A stretch of 64,000 nucleotides of DNA, from contig CAMPDV010001552.1 of NCBI GenBank assembly GCA_946699065.1, positions 1 to 64,000 of the forward strand, written 5' to 3'. A model generated the notes under the pieces. It did not search any database, was not told where the DNA came from, and worked only from the letters and a program-made list of their open reading frames with translations. The translations under genes were made by a program, and so were the position numbers. Source of the DNA: Loxodes magnus. Lineage: Eukaryota > Ciliophora > Karyorelictea > Loxodida > Loxodidae. Position 1 is the first letter of the stretch. Each line of letters starts with the position of its first letter. Of the stretch, positions 1 to 13,781 are shown piece after piece.

Positions 1-737
1 GGTAGAAAATTCGATCTATATCTGATAGATTTTTTTAATAGTTCAAATATCTCAATTTATAATTGATTATCTATTTCATATTTATTTTTACTATATTCTT
101 TATTAACTAAAAATGCTAATTATATTTAATAGCTTTTCTAAGAAAATTACTTACAGCGCAGTATATAGCTTAATTAAAATTGCAGGTTATATATTTATTC
201 TTTTATGAAGAGTTCTTCCTATTTAGTATCTATTAAAAATATAATTATTTAGTATTTGTCTAGTTTTTATAATTTTTATTTAATTTATCTCTTCTGAAAA
301 TATTCGTTCTAGATAGAGCTTCTTTAAATCTAATTATTTATAGACTTTAATTTATTAATTTTTAGAATCTATTAAATTCTTATTAGTGCTATCTTTAGAT
401 TTTATTTAACTAATTATTTATATAGAATTTATTTGATTTAGGAAAATTGAATACAAACATAAAAAGCAATTTAGTAAAACCCTAAGCTTTATTTAATTCT
501 TTAATCTAAATGAAAATTATCTTAAGCTTATGATTTAATAAATTTGAGTATTTGATTATTTCCTTTTGCCATAATTAATAAATAAATTTAACTCTTAGTT
601 TTTATAATATCCTTTAATTTAATTAATTTCCTTTTAGAATGTGCTAAGATTTTAGTTTATAAATAGACGAAGATTATAATTTTGTTATTTATATCTCTAG
701 TTAGTCAAAAAGTTTTAAACACAAAAATTATATCCCA

Positions 738-1866
738 ATGAGTTAAATGGAGCTAGAATGCTCAACGGGATTTAGAATAAAAATTAAGGAAGATAGTAGA
801 AAAAATAAAGGTAAGTGTACTTTTTAATATTTTAGTGATTTTATTTAAAATAATTAATCTCTTATAATCTAAGATTTTTACTTATATCTAATTTCTTTAT
901 AATAAACAGATAGAACATTAGAAAAATAGCGATAAATATAAAACAGCATAGCTAGCATATTGCTTAAATAGATATTATTTAGTAAATAGCTTTTAGAATA
1001 ACCATCATAAAAAGGATTCGCGCTTTTAATTCAAATTTTATAAGGAAAAAGATTTAGATTTTTAATATTCTTTATTTTTATTCTAACATCAAGCAAAAAA
1101 ATAGAAATAACTCATAATATTCTTTTTAAAAATAATTAAAATGACAAAATATAAATAAAGGTTTCTATCTTCTCATTGAAGTAACTATTAAATTAAAAAT
1201 TAAGAATAAGAATAAAAATAAAAATAAACATTTCATTAGTTTAAAGTTTATTATCTATGAGAGCAGGCTTGATAAATAAAGTTTTATCTAATTGCATTAT
1301 ATTAAGAAAGAATGGCAACTAAGTATCATCATTACTTAGAATGAGCTTTTATGTTCAATTCAAAGTAAAATAATTCCTTTATCTTAAATGACTGCTTGGA
1401 ATATTTATCTTATTTTATTATTTTACTTATATATATAGTTATGCTCTTTCTTCAAAATTTAATGAAGATTTTACCTAGATATCTTATAAACATTTCTAAG
1501 AAAAAAAATAACAATCATTCATTTTTTAATTATCCTAACGTAATCAATCTTAATAGATGTAATCAAATAAACTTTATTTCAATTAACTAAATATATGCAT
1601 TTATCCTAAAATTTTATCACTTTACACTTATAAAATTTTAAAGAAGGCTATAGACAAAATCCTTTAATTATTTCTTTCAATCACTAAGAAATTATAGCTA
1701 TACTTCATTACTACACTTTTTTAATTAAGATAAAACTTATTATTAATTTTAAGTGTTTAAAACTTACAATTTCTCTTTAATTGTTTATGGATTCTAAATA
1801 GCATGCAATTATATTATTAAGGATATAGCAATAAGACATATTAATAAGAAAGAAGGTTAAATTTGA
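738..1866 (+). pseudogene. broken fragment of polytopic membrane protein family X (3' part)
   Basis: The sequence around 0.95-1.05 kb and 1.65-1.85 kb matches, at both DNA and protein level, the 3' third of the large X gene at 40.1-45.0 kb; a shared stretch near 44.15 kb reads VQHLL..IIIQQAALRI against SQHIA..IIQQIAFRI here. A hydrophobic segment near 1.40-1.45 kb (LSYFIILLIYIVMLFLQ) matches the last membrane region of X. These blocks lie in different frames, so the copy is frame-broken or carries unrecognised introns. An ATG at 738 opens a short plausible exon followed by a possible GT...AG intron (811-835), but that intron does not give the homologous frame downstream, so I do not trust it. 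The fragment ends at TGA 1864-1866 and points towards the minus-strand Y gene, as full X genes do. Confidence 0.5.
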
Positions 1867-2668
1867 ACATTGCAATGCTTTTCATTAGTCTATACTTATA
1901 TACTCAAACTTAGTTTCTATTTTATTATTTTATTAATTCAAGTGTTTTATCCTTTTTTATCTTCCTAGTAATTATCCTTTATATTTTAGTAAAAATTATC
2001 AAATCTAATGCTACAAATCAAGTTATCATAGATTTTTAAAGTTAATTTAGCTAAAGAATTAAATTCTAAATGTTTGATCTGAAATTAAAACTTTAAATAA
2101 AAAATTAATTAGTGAAGTATAAATCACCAAGCTAGAACACTTTTCATTCATAAATCTTAAAAAAATTAATTTTATTTCATTAGACTTCTTTTTATCTTTG
2201 AGTGGTAAATGAGTAGAAAAAATGAATTTAAATTAAGGGAATTTTTACATGATATTAATTCAAAATAAATTATAAACCTTTAATTGTATGTAAATATATT
2301 AAGATTTATTTTCTTAAGTTAGCTTGTCTTGTTGCTTGTAATTGACAAGCAAACATCGAGTAGCTATTATAAATAATATTATGTCGAACGAAGAATATTG
2401 AAATCAAGCCTTAAAATACCTTGCTTTTATTTATTAGAAATTTCCATTAAAGTCATATAATTAAAGAAAACAGTAGTTCGGAGAATAAATAAAATGAGAA
2501 ATACTCATAAAATAAAAAATAGAATAAAAAGATGATCTTTCACAAAAATTTAACTCAGAAAATTTTCTTTAATAGAAGAGATAAATTATTGCTCTTAATA
2601 GTTCTGAACGAGATTATATGGAAATAGTTTATTTTATTTAAATAGAGTGATATATTGATGCATCTAAA

Positions 2669-3394
2669 TCATTAATATATTTATCTTAATTTTCATTTTT
2701 TTAATTGTAAAATCCACTCTAGTCGTCCTAACTTCTTGTTCTATATTTGCTTTATATTTTAGCAATTTCTTTCCTGCCAAGTGTGTTTGAATCATTCAAG
2801 CAAGAAAAATAATTCATGATTTAGAACAAAAATACGTCTTTAAGCACTACTTATTCAAAAAAATTGTATCTTAAGAGAGGTTTTCCTTCTCAGAAATGGC
2901 TGGAGCTTAGAAGGCTTTTTAATAAAAATAAAAATATAAGATATGTAAATAAAGCATGCTGATTTTAAGATAAAAAATATTCTAGCACTGCTTAATTCTT
3001 GAATTTCTACAATTTTGTAGTTAACATTTCTATTTAGCCTCACTTGGAATTTTTTTTCTTAAATTCAGCAAAATAAACTATTTATCTTTCTATATCTCCA
3101 TAGGTCTAATTTAATAATTAAAAGTCTCTAGATCTCTTGAAAAAACCTCGCTACTTTAACAAAATTATAATACTTTTATAGCTTTTTGAAATAGATTTAG
3201 TCACTCTATAAATATATTTATTTATGGTGTTGGATGTCAGAGTTAAGATATTATTATTCAAATCTGAATTAATATTTCTAAGTGTTAATTAATTTTTCCT
3301 ATATCCTTGCTTTTTAGGTCAAATAAGCTGTTACATTAATATTCATACTATCTAATTCTGCTATCATAATTAGCTAATTACTCTTTTTACTCAT
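2669..3394 (-). CDS. family Y protein, first copy
   Basis: The gene is read with TAA/TAG as Gln and TGA as Trp. The start ATG at 3394 (MSKKSNQLIMIAELDS) lies 107 bp from the divergent receptor gene. A TGA at 2855-2857 could end a 179-aa protein, but the same frame continues with good codon content to TGA 2669-2671 (241 aa), so I give the longer form. A short block (QELSSARIFFILKS) resembles one in the Y copy at 45.4-46.6 kb (QEIANLIIFKS), and a QIYLQ block is also shared. It has a hydrophobic stretch just after this block. I do not recognise the family and see no catalytic motif. Its position relative to the receptor gene is repeated at two other loci in the window, so the two may be co-regulated from a shared bidirectional promoter. 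Confidence 0.55.
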
Positions 3395-3501
3395 ATTTCC
3401 TAAAAGAGCAAGAGGCTTTAATAGCACTCTTTTTTAGATTCGTTTTAAATTAAACTAAAAAGAGATTCTTTGATTTGGCTTTAATTCGTTAGACTTATAA
3501 A
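3395..3501. promoter_or_regulatory. short divergent intergenic region, Y / receptor copy 1
   Basis: These 107 bp separate two divergent start codons. The sequence just before the receptor ATG (TTCGTTAGACTTATAAAATG) is nearly repeated before the receptor ATGs at 46653, 52241 and, on minus, 40088. This conserved context before the start is the best candidate for a core promoter or leader signal of the receptor family. Confidence 0.45.
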
Positions 3502-6500
3502 ATGGAACTTAAAAAAATTATTATAGTGCTATTGATTTGGCTATTCAGTTTTAAAAGGGTATAAGTTTAAAGCTAATACTATAAAAAATTTACTTGAACG
3601 TATCAAACATTTTTTTAAACTTAACCAGTTCAAAATTTAAGCAACTTTGACATAGATACATCTTAAAGTCAATTTTCCTTTCGTTAACATTCTGATTAAA
3701 TCATCTTTGCTAAAAAACGGAAGAATTAAACTTTATTAGAATAAGCGATCATGAGAATCCTTCCAGTCTTTACGACTTTTTTGTCGACAGTTTTATAAAC
3801 TAAACCTACAATTAAGTTATAAAAGTTATAGTGGTTAATAATTCTAGTGATTTAAAATATGTGTACAAAGCTAATTTTACTTTACCGGATTCATGCAACA
3901 AATGATGGTTTATAGGAATAAAATATTGAGAATAATAAGATTTATCAGGAAGAGTTAAGATTTGTGGTTCATATTTTTAATATAAAGGACTAGATATGAT
4001 TTGTGATGATTCAAACATATTAGACAAGTATTACTTTAAATATTTCTCCAATAATGCAAAGGTTTATGTTTTAAATCATAATTAAACAACTATCTAAATC
4101 TAATTATTATAGACTCTATTTTGAACTTACAATTCTAAAGGTATAGACGAATTCTTTACACAAGCTTTATAAGAAACACCTTGCTTACAATTTTGTGGAA
4201 ATTATTGTATTGGACCTGAAGTAACAGATTGCTAAGATTATTAGTTTTATAGTTTGGCTGATAAAAATGTCCCTTATCTATCTATTGAAGGAAAAACAAA
4301 TAATAAGGTTTATATAGTAGATAAATATAATAATTTTCTTCAAGCATATTATCAATAGAAGTTTAGCTTCTCCACTTGAATCAAAAGTGACTGCCTCGAT
4401 ACAAACATTTAAATCATTTGATAAATCGAAAATGCATTATTATGCTATTAAGCTGTTTAACTTTAGAGTTAGTAGCATACATTTAAGATATTATGGAGTT
4501 TTAGTAAAGATTTAAATTAAGCAATTTAAGTGTTTGAAATGTCAGACTTTGTTAGCTGTTAAAATTGGATATTTATAGGTATTTCAATGAATATAACTTA
4601 GAAATAGTTATTAGTAAATATTATTATCCCTTCTTACAATAAAATCTCTAATTTTTCTCTTTCCTTTTCTTGGCCTTTTTCTTTTCCATATGGAACTTAA
4701 TAATTAGGAAATAATACTTTAAATACTTTTGAGGGGCTTATTTTATAACCTAGATTCTATCTTTTTTACTCTTATCTCAGTTAAGATAATTTTACTTCTA
4801 TTGCTTTATCATAAACTCCTTGCTTACTAGAAACTAATTGTGCTAGTTGTAAATCACCAGAAATTAAAAATTGCTAAACTGATTTTAAATTTATAGAACT
4901 GTCTGATAAACCTTTACAAGCTATAGTACCTAATTAGTTATAAGATAAATAATTTGATAATTTTGGGTATAATCCATAACTCTATTCCTCAAATTAATGA
5001 GCAATAAGTTTTTGGCTTAAAAATTTAGAATAAACAAACTAAGAATAAATTTTAGTTACAATAATAAGCAGATTCTAAATAGCGATATAGTACGACAAAG
5101 CCTAAAAAAAATTAGTAAATTAGATTAAGAAACACTAGTAATTCAATAGCATAACTTAATATTTCAACTGATAGAAGCACCTGGTACTTTCTTGTAGCTA
5201 CTTTTTAAAAATTCTAAAACAATGTAATGATTTGTTCTACTAATTAAATAAAGCCAATAACTCTACTTTGCTAGAATTCTTAATTATCAATTCAGCCTAT
5301 TAATTACTCATTACTTATATAATGAAGAAATAATCCTCAATTTAATGGCTTAATGTTATAGCCAAGATTTTATACCTATGATTAATAAATAAATTAAACC
5401 GACTGAATCTAAATAATTACTGATGATAATCCATGTGTCTTATTTAGCTAATTTGAATGCCCTTCTCCTGATATAAAAGATGATTATCATCTTCCTTTTT
5501 TAAACTTCACTAAAAACTAAACAGAAACTAATGTAAGTAACTCAGATGTTTCTATTTAATATACATTTTAAGATTTTAACTACGATCCTAATAAATATTC
5601 CTCTTTAAGCTATAGTATAAGCTTATGATTCTAAAATATATAATAAGTTTCAGGATAAAGAAGATAAAGAAATTTATAGTAAAATAAATAAAGAATAGTT
5701 TGCTAAATAACTAAGCTTTATTCTAAATCTATTACTATAGCAATAATATAATTAAATAACTCATTTTCAGAAATTTAAGTACTATTAATACCAAGTTCTA
5801 ATTTCACATACACTAAGTTAATAGAAAATTAGAAATGATACTTCCTTTCTATAAGTTTAAGAAAACCATAAGAAGTATTAGTTTGCTTCTAAAAATATTA
5901 GTATAATGCTAGTATAGAATGTAATGTTTTATAATCTAATTTTATTTAATTTGATAAATGAAGTAAGATAATTCTAGGAGCTTATGACTAATAAGATAAT
6001 TTTAATGGATAAATTTAAGATTTTAAATTTTATATATTCGATACTTTCTTAACTTTCTAAGATTCTTAATCAATATTTACTAATAATTGATGCTCTTAAA
6101 AGTGTTAGTGAAGTACATGTTAAAGTCCCAAAATAAATAGTTGTAATTCATGTAATGTAACATGCAAGAACTGTTTAGCTGATGATACTAATAAATGTAC
6201 TAGTTGTTCTGATGGTTATTGATATGAGAGTAGTATTAATGCATGTAAGCTATGTTCAGATTAAATTTAAAATTGCTAAACATGTGATTTCCAGTAAAGT
6301 AAAGTAACTTGTAATAGTTGTAGTGGAGAATATATTTTAGATTAAAAATCAAATACATGTAAAGCTTGCTAAGACTTAATATAAAATTGTACTTAATGTA
6401 CTTATAATACTCAGATATTATGTGCTAGTTGCTAAGTAGGCTATTTACTCTTAAATAATGAATGCATTGGATGTTCTTTTAATAATTGTTAGTAATGTAA

Positions 6501-9114
6501 TAATGATTTTTCTAAATGTATCTAATGTAATGATGGATATTTCCTAGATTAAAATAATAATTGTCAATCTTGCTCCCTAATAGATAAGATGTGCATAAAA
6601 TGCACAAACTAAGCTGAATGTCTATAATGTTAATAGCCTCTTAAGATATCAGGAAATTAATGCTTATCAAATTGTTTAAATTACCAACAAGATTCTAACT
6701 ATGATTAAGTATGTGAAAATTGCAACAAAGTTATCCCTTCTTGTAATGAATGTAATGAGAAAGGAGAATAATGCTTTAAGTGTTAAAACGAATATATAAA
6801 TAAAGTAAACGAATGCGTTAAATGTAGTGATGAAATTCCAAACTGTGCCATTTGTGATGATAGTAAATGCATCCGGTGTAATCAAAATTTTCTATTATTG
6901 GAAGGAAAATGTGTCGAAAGTTGTCCTGTCGATACTTATATTTTATAAGATCAAGAATGTAAAAAGTGCAATAAGCTTTTTGATAATTGTGAGAAATGTA
7001 ATAGAGAATAATGCATATAATGTAAAGAAGAATTTAAATTGGTTGAATAGTGTCCTACTTGTAATAATATATAATATTGCATTTAATGTTAAAAGTATAT
7101 TATTTAAAATAATATCTGCATAAGTTAATGTGACCAAGGTTATTAAATTTGTTAATAATGTAATGAAGGATTCGTTTTACAAAATTAAATGTGCTTAGAT
7201 TAATCAAATAATTGAAATAATGAAGAAATATAGGAAATAGACCAAGAATAAGAATAAGAACAAGGACAAGAAGGAGAAGGAGAAGAAGAAGAAGAAGAAG
7301 AAGAAGAGTAGAGTGAGTAATAAGAAGAAGAATAGGAAAAAATTTAAGAACATGAACAAGAACAAGAAGAGTTGAATGAGTAAAAAGAACATGAATAGGA
7401 ACAAGAAGAGTAGAACGAGTAAAAAGAAGAATAGGAACAAATTTAAGAACACGAAAAAGAACAAGAAGAGTAGAGTGAGTAAAAAGAAGAAGAAAGTGAA
7501 TAGTAATAAGAATAAATTTTAAATTACGATAAAGTACCTAATAGTCTTACTGATTTTTAACTTACTGAAACAGAGTAAAAATTGTACGAATCTGCATCAA
7601 CAGTTTAAGTTACAGTTTTAGTGGTAGGAGTTGCATGTTCTTCTGTTTTGACAGTTATTTTTGGATCTTCTGGTGGATCTTTGGCAGCATGATTTACTCT
7701 TATTTTAGCTTCATAGCTAATTCTAATGAATACTTTTGTAAATGTTCCTAAACCTTTGAATTTAGCAGCTTATTACTTCTAATAAAGTGAAAGCAAAATA
7801 CCATCTTAAGGTAACGACAATAAATTTCTGAGGCTTGATTTAGATGCTGAAGAAATGCGAGTAAAAGAGGATAATTTACTAATAATAGGATATTATAGCT
7901 ATACATTTCTTGCAAATAGTTTATTCCATTTCTTAGTAATAGTAATATACCTAGTAATAGATTTAATAGTAGCTAAAATAGGAAAGAAAGTAGATAAAAT
8001 ATTGAAGTTAAGGAACGAATATCTACATTATAGATTTTTGGTCTCTATCTATTTATCTTTCTCTCTTTAAATAAATTATTCAATCATGCTTTAAGTTTTT
8101 AACTGCTGCTTTGAAACAGTATATAGTACTGTGAATTGAGTGTTATCATTAATTGTATTGGTAAGTCTTACTATTATAGATTGTGTAAGGTTTAGTGATA
8201 TTTCATTTCTTTAAAGTGATTAAAAAATGGGTAAAATCAAAAATTAAAGTCTAAGCTAATGAAGATTAACCAACTGAAAATTAGAAAGAAATAGAAAAGC
8301 TAAAGTTAAAGTACTTTCCTCTGTTTGATGATCTGAAGGATAATCAATTAAGTGCTTTAATGTTCTATCCTTTATTCTTGATAAGAAGATTTCTGTTAGC
8401 TATAGTGCTAATAAGTTTAAGAAAGTATCCCATAGTTTAGATAGTTCTAATAATTTTAGTTAACTTAAACTAAATAATGTACCTAGTAAAATATAAGCCT
8501 TTTACTAAAAGAGTAATGAATGGTGTTCATATCTTATTAGAAGTTTGGTTTATCACTCTAAATGCATTTAACTTTTATTTCTATACTTTAGATTATTATA
8601 AATACCAAAGAAACTTAGAATCAGTTCATTCAGATTAATCCAAACTAATAGGATTTATAGTCGTATCCATATCTAATGCTGTTACTTTCTTAGGAATTAT
8701 TATCTGTTTTTGCTGCTTAATTAGAGATATTTTACAATAAGTAAAAGCCAAGAAAAAAGAACAAAATAAATAAAAAGATATACCAGAAGATAGTTTAAGC
8801 AAAAGCTAAGCTTAAACTATTTAAGAAAGCTATGGGAATTAGAATATGAAAGAAGAAGCGTCAACTTTAAGAGAATCTATTCTATTAAATGACAAATAGC
8901 AACTAGAAGAAGATTTATAAAATGTAAGTACTTTATATATTAGAAACATGTAAACTCCTTAGAAGAAAATATTAACTATTTATATGAAGTTTTATAATTC
9001 CATTAAGTTCAAAAATAAAGCTAATAAGAAGGCCAGAATGTACAAATCGACTAAGACGAGAAAAAGGAACAAGTTCTAGAAGAATATCAAAATGAAATAT
9101 TGGACTATATTTGA
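3502..9114 (+). CDS. receptor-like surface protein, copy 1 (LamG x3, Cys-rich stalk, multi-TM)
   Basis: The protein starts with a signal peptide (MELKKIIIVLLIWLFS). Three LamG/concanavalin-like domains follow; each opens with an FSFSTWIKSD or AISFWLKNL type strand and closes with an FNG(L/Q)I..FY type strand. From about 6.1 to 7.2 kb there are furin-like Cys-rich repeats of CxxC...C..C type, then an acidic Glu/Gln low-complexity linker (7.21-7.52 kb), then about seven or eight membrane helices. Two tiny introns are supported by frame: 8161-8179 (19 nt) and 8924-8943 (20 nt). The stop is TGA 9112-9114. Relative to its paralogues this copy changes frame near 3.67 kb and back near 5.1 kb; the two changes compensate, so they are either indels or introns I did not recognise. 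It probably acts as a plasma-membrane sensor or adhesion protein; that role is inferred from the domains only. Confidence 0.75.
7207..7520 (+). repeat. acidic Glu/Gln low-complexity tract inside receptor copy 1
   Basis: The tract consists of degenerate GAA, GAG, TAA and TAG codons, encoding runs of Glu and Gln with occasional His and Asn. It links the Cys-rich stalk to the membrane domain. Copy 3 has a much shorter version at about 55.82-55.88 kb and copy 2 has almost none, so its length varies between paralogues, as expected of an unstable triplet repeat. Confidence 0.8.
8161..8179 (+). other. 19-nt intron in receptor copy 1
   Basis: GTAAGTCTTACTATTATAG. Splicing gives VQGLVIFHFFKVIKKW, which is homologous to copy 3. 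Confidence 0.8.
8924..8943 (+). other. 20-nt intron in receptor copy 1
   Basis: GTAAG donor and ATTAG acceptor. Splicing gives NSLEENINYLYEVLQFH and a frame ending in TGA 9112-9114. Confidence 0.65.
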
Positions 9115-12100
9115 ATTATTTCTTTTAAGTTAATACATTTATATTTTATAGTCATTAAATAAAATAAAGTATTAAATTAGCAAACAACACTATTAGCATT
9201 ATATTAAATTAATAGTATACTTAAAAGTATTATTAATATAAAGAAAAACTTTAAAATTTTAAAGGTAAAGTTTTAAAATATCAAATGAGTCTAGTTAGTT
9301 AAAGTATATAGGTATTTATACTGAGGTAAAGAAATATATTAAATACCACTAAATATATATTAAGTATAAATCTAAATTACTAATATCTTTATATATAATA
9401 AATGTTGTAAATCCTTTCTAGCTTTGAACTAGGTAATTTTTTAGAAATTAACAATAGATAAAACAAAGTTTGAACTTTCTAGAGAATTAATATAATTCTA
9501 ATTTATACATTTGACTCATTTATTTACATTCTTCACTTAAAAATAATTATTTATAAATAAAATATTAGTTGCTTATTTGCTTTAGGAGAAAGGTTTATCT
9601 AATTTAATTTTAGTAAATGTTGGCATAAACTTCAACTTTAATAAGAGGATTTAGAATAAATAAAGCTATAAATCTATACAGTAACTTACTTCGAACTCTA
9701 TACTTAACTTCCACATTGCAAATACAATAATATTTTGTTAAAGCTTCTTTTATCTATTGATCTAAATAATTAAAATTGATTACTTAAAGCAAAAAATAAT
9801 AGACTGTTTAGTTTCTAAAGCAATCTATTATAAATTAGATAATTCCAAACTATGATTCTTAAATGTATTCATTTAAAACCTAAAGCTTATATCATAATAT
9901 TTATTATAAAATAAGTTGAATCTTTAAATTTAAAAATTAAGAGCAACGAAAATATTTTCAACACGTTCAGCTACTGATACCTCAACTTTTTATTTCTTAT
10001 AAACTAACTCTAAAATGTTTTTCCAAATTTAAATAAAATGAGTTATATACATTTTAAATATAATTATAAATCTATGTAGTTAATTTAAAAATTAATTTTT
10101 CTTAAGTCTTTTTAAATGCATTTTGGTAGAAATAACAAATTCAGATGTTTGATTATATAATTTTTATTATATTTTTTAAATTTATGTAATACACAAAATA
10201 ACTTAATTTAAAAAGAGAAAATAAAAGTTATATAGCATATATATATCTATAATACTTATTCTCTTTTTTTTAAAGAAAAGCTAGATTATAATTATACTTT
10301 TAATTAAACAAATAATATAATATTTTAAATTAAAAATAAATTATTCATATCTAAGTAAAAATTAGATAACTACTAAGTAACATTAAGTTAGTAGTTGAAA
10401 AACTTTTAATTTTATTCTTTTAATTTAATCTTATTTCTATATTATTTCTATATTTCTTACTATAAAAATAATTAAATTTTATTTTAAATTTACTCTTTTA
10501 ATAAAAGATTGTATAATTTGTTAGATATTAATGAACTGCTTGTAAAATCTGTTCTTTTACTAAAATTTAATAAGTTGGTATTTTTAAAGAAAATGAGATA
10601 ACTATATAAAGTTATTTGGAATGAAGAAGGAATAATATAAAATTAATAAAATATTTATTTAGTAAGATTTTCTTTTCTAATATTTTAGTTAATGTTTATT
10701 TAATTAAAGTATATAAGAGGTATATTATAATAATTATTGGTTTAAGAACTAATTTTATGAGAGAAATAAATCTAATTATTTACTAATGAACAACTATAAA
10801 ATCTATTTATATTCAAGAGTCACTTAATTTTGTTTATCATATTGAAAAAATAAAATAATACAAATAAAGAAAATAAAGAAAATTCTCAAGCTTATAACAC
10901 TTCTCTTTCTTAATTTTACTTTTTAAGGCTTATAAAAAAGTTAAATGTAGATAGGAGATAAATAATTAAAATACCTTTAATAACTTTAATTTTGATATAT
11001 ATTTTTACAATTTAATTTAAAATTAAAAACTTTATAGATTACTCTTAAATTAATTGTAAGTATTATAATAAATTTTAAAGAGTTAAAAATAGTAAGAAAT
11101 TAATATCAACAAACTCAAAGAAAATTTAAATAATCATAATCCTAATTAATTACAATTTAGTTATTTAGATATCTATTAGAGAAAAAATAAGAAAATATTT
11201 ATCAATAAAGATATAAATAAATAAATAAAAATTTATATTTTTATTAATTCAGTATTTATTAATTTTACTAAGCAACAATAAATATATATTCATTTAGTAA
11301 TCAATTAAGAAAAAAATTCAAATCACTTAATGAAAATAAATTATTTAGTAGATGAAGAGCAAATAAACAGCTTATGACAATTTAATGAAATTATAAAAGT
11401 AAATAAATTAAAATTCTTTAAACTTAATAATTTTAAAATTTCATATCTTACTTATAGAGTTATCTTTCATATTTCAATAGAATTTACCTTCCTACAAGTC
11501 TTATAAATTTGGTTATTTACAAAATCACATATAAATAGGAAAATAAATATATTAAATCGAAAGATAAATTAAGAGCTATTTCTTCATATATTTTACTAAA
11601 TTTTAAATAAATTAAACTAAGATTTATTTATATAAATAAAAATAAAGAAAAGCTAAGCCAAACACTAATAGAGTGATAAGATATTATATCTTTTTCTATA
11701 AACCTTAGAAGCTTTATATTTATTAGTAATACATTAATTATTTGCTAGCTTTATTATTAATAACTAAGATAATTTAAAATATAATTATTTTATAGCTATA
11801 ATTCTCTTTTATTGCTATAAGTTATTTCTTAATTATCACATTAATTCTAAATTAAATCTAATTTTTTATTTACTTTTTAGATAAATTTATATGATTTTTT
11901 TAATTTTTATGTGCTTAGTTAATTATTAATTTTATGATTATACTGATTTAAAGAATTTAATTTTATTTTATTAAATAAAGAAGTGTAAAAAATGCTTAAA
12001 ATTTGTTTTGTACCAAGTATAATAAATTTCTACTATTATTTAATCAAAAAATTATTATTACTTAGCATAGAAGATCTAATAGTCAAATATATAACTAAAT

Positions 12101-12808
12101 AGCCAATATATTAGAAGGAAATGTACCTATTATTAAATAATTATATTTCTAGATTTTATCTATTTAATTCTACTTTATATTTTTTATAATTAAGATTTTG
12201 TAGAAAAAAATAAAAACATTTTAAATAAATTATTTACTTTATTTAATATTTTCTTGCTTTTTCAAAGAAATAAAAAATTCTTACATTAAAATGCATAATC
12301 AAATTCAAATTTTCTTTTAGAAATTTAAAAATAGGACTTCGTAAATAGGATGATATTTAATAAATTCTTTGATTTAAATTTTGTCCTTAAAAGCTTAATT
12401 TAAGGATTTATAAATAATTTTAGCCCAAAGCTATTAAATTAACTTTCTAAAGCTTTAAGTTACCATTAGTATATTTAAGTTAACCTTTTTATTTCAAATC
12501 ATTCTTAATTTTTTCTAATTTATATATTCAATGCAATATAAATGCTTATTAATGAATCCATAATTCTATTTAGCTACTAAAGTCAGCAAGTCTAAAAAAT
12601 TTTATTTTAATAGAAAGAAAGAAGTGTCTATTTTTCCCTGCTACAATTTTTGTTTCCTATTTAAATATTCCTAAGCTACCCTCTTCAAATAAATAGCTAC
12701 TTAATATTTTAATTTCTAATATCTGTAGATACAAGTATACTTTTTGATTCTTTTAATCCTTTCTAGAATACCAGATATTGTAATTTATAGCATTTTATTT
12801 TTAACTTT
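9115..12808. other. very AT-rich interval, no gene recognised
   Basis: The first 200 bp after the receptor stop still look faintly like coding sequence. The rest is dominated by A and T homopolymer-like stretches with almost no G or C. I saw no paralogue of other window genes and no conserved motif. It could hold decayed genes or regulatory DNA. Confidence 0.4.
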
Positions 12809-13781
12809 TCAGAAATAATAGAATTATAAGTTCTTTAGTTTCTGAGATATTTAGAATAATAATTAGTGCTTTAAATAAAAAATAAAAAGTAGCTTTAATA
12901 AATAAGTTTTATCTAGATTAAAGTTAGTTAAAAGTTAAAAAGCTTTGTTAAAGCCTTAGTAGTCAGCCATCTGACCTATTCTATCAGCTTGTCTCCATTA
13001 GTTTGTCTTGAATTTCTACTAGGCTTAGTTAGGCAGTGTAGCACTTCATTAGCGCACCATCCTTTAATATTCTGAATAGTTTTCATCTTGCATGTAGCGT
13101 TCCTAATTATTTATCCAAGGATTAAGATTTGAATTAAAGAATTTTTTTCTAGAAATTTTTCCGCTTTATGTTGGATATATCCTAAATAGTTTTCTAAAAA
13201 TATCTTATTTATTCTTTCTTTAAATTTCGATTAGTTAGTAGCAGTATTTTCATTGGTGTTATTTATTGCACACGTAGCATTTTATTCTTCTTTTAAATTA
13301 TTATTCCTGTAACACTTATTTAATTTAAATTTACTACTTATTTTATTAAACGTTACTGTTTATTTTAATTTGAGGTTTCATTTTCTATTTCCATAGGATC
13401 TGATTAATTCTGTTAAATCGAAAATTGCGTAACCTGAATTTATTATTAAATTTAAAGAATTCTTTGTTCTAGTTTGTTTTCTATTTCTTATGATGATTAA
13501 TATTGTTTCTCAAGTAAAGACGTTATTAGTTTTTCAAATTTTTCTACTTTATCAGTGAGGTATCTATTTTTAAACATAAACTCTTTTAATGACTTAGATA
13601 ATATTTTTATTTGAGTTTGTGTCGGAAGTTTTTTTAGTTCTGGATTTCCAAGTGGTTAATGTTCGTCGTATCAATCATATTTCTCACTTTCACTCATTGT
13701 AATTATTTCGCTTTTTTATTTTTTAGAGAATTTTCCTGTTTAAATGTTTTGTTCAAAGTTTTGTTATTTCTTAGAAGCCAT
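12809..13781 (-). pseudogene. gag-like element, copy A
   Basis: The start ATG is at 13781 (MASKKQQNFEQN), close to MAPKKQQTS at 28.9 kb and MVPKK at 23.9 kb. A coiled-coil-like segment (KVEKFEKLITSLLEKQ) comes next, then the family motif SDPMEIEN. A one-base frame change follows, near 13.33 kb, and then a CX2CX3HX4C zinc knuckle (CYVCNKQHQWKYC) and the C-terminal block FRIYPTQSGKISRKKFFN. The frame runs to TGA 12809-12811. A hairpin lies at 12962-12975. Gag zinc knuckles bind nucleic acid. The frame break suggests a dead copy, although programmed frameshifting cannot be ruled out. Confidence 0.7.
12962..12975. other. 3' hairpin of gag-like copy A
   Basis: GTCAG and CTGAC flank a CCAT loop near the 3' end of the gag-like copy on the minus strand. 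Hairpins with different stem sequences lie in the equivalent place of several other copies. Confidence 0.5.

Noticed and set aside
6181..6200. An ADD motif as a possible reverse-transcriptase YADD box
   Set aside because: It is the LADDTNKC sequence inside the Cys-rich stalk, with no RT context.
6100..7200. Cys-rich tandem units as a DNA repeat or CRISPR-like array
   Set aside because: The periodicity is in the protein (CxxC repeats of a receptor stalk); the DNA units are unequal and diverged.
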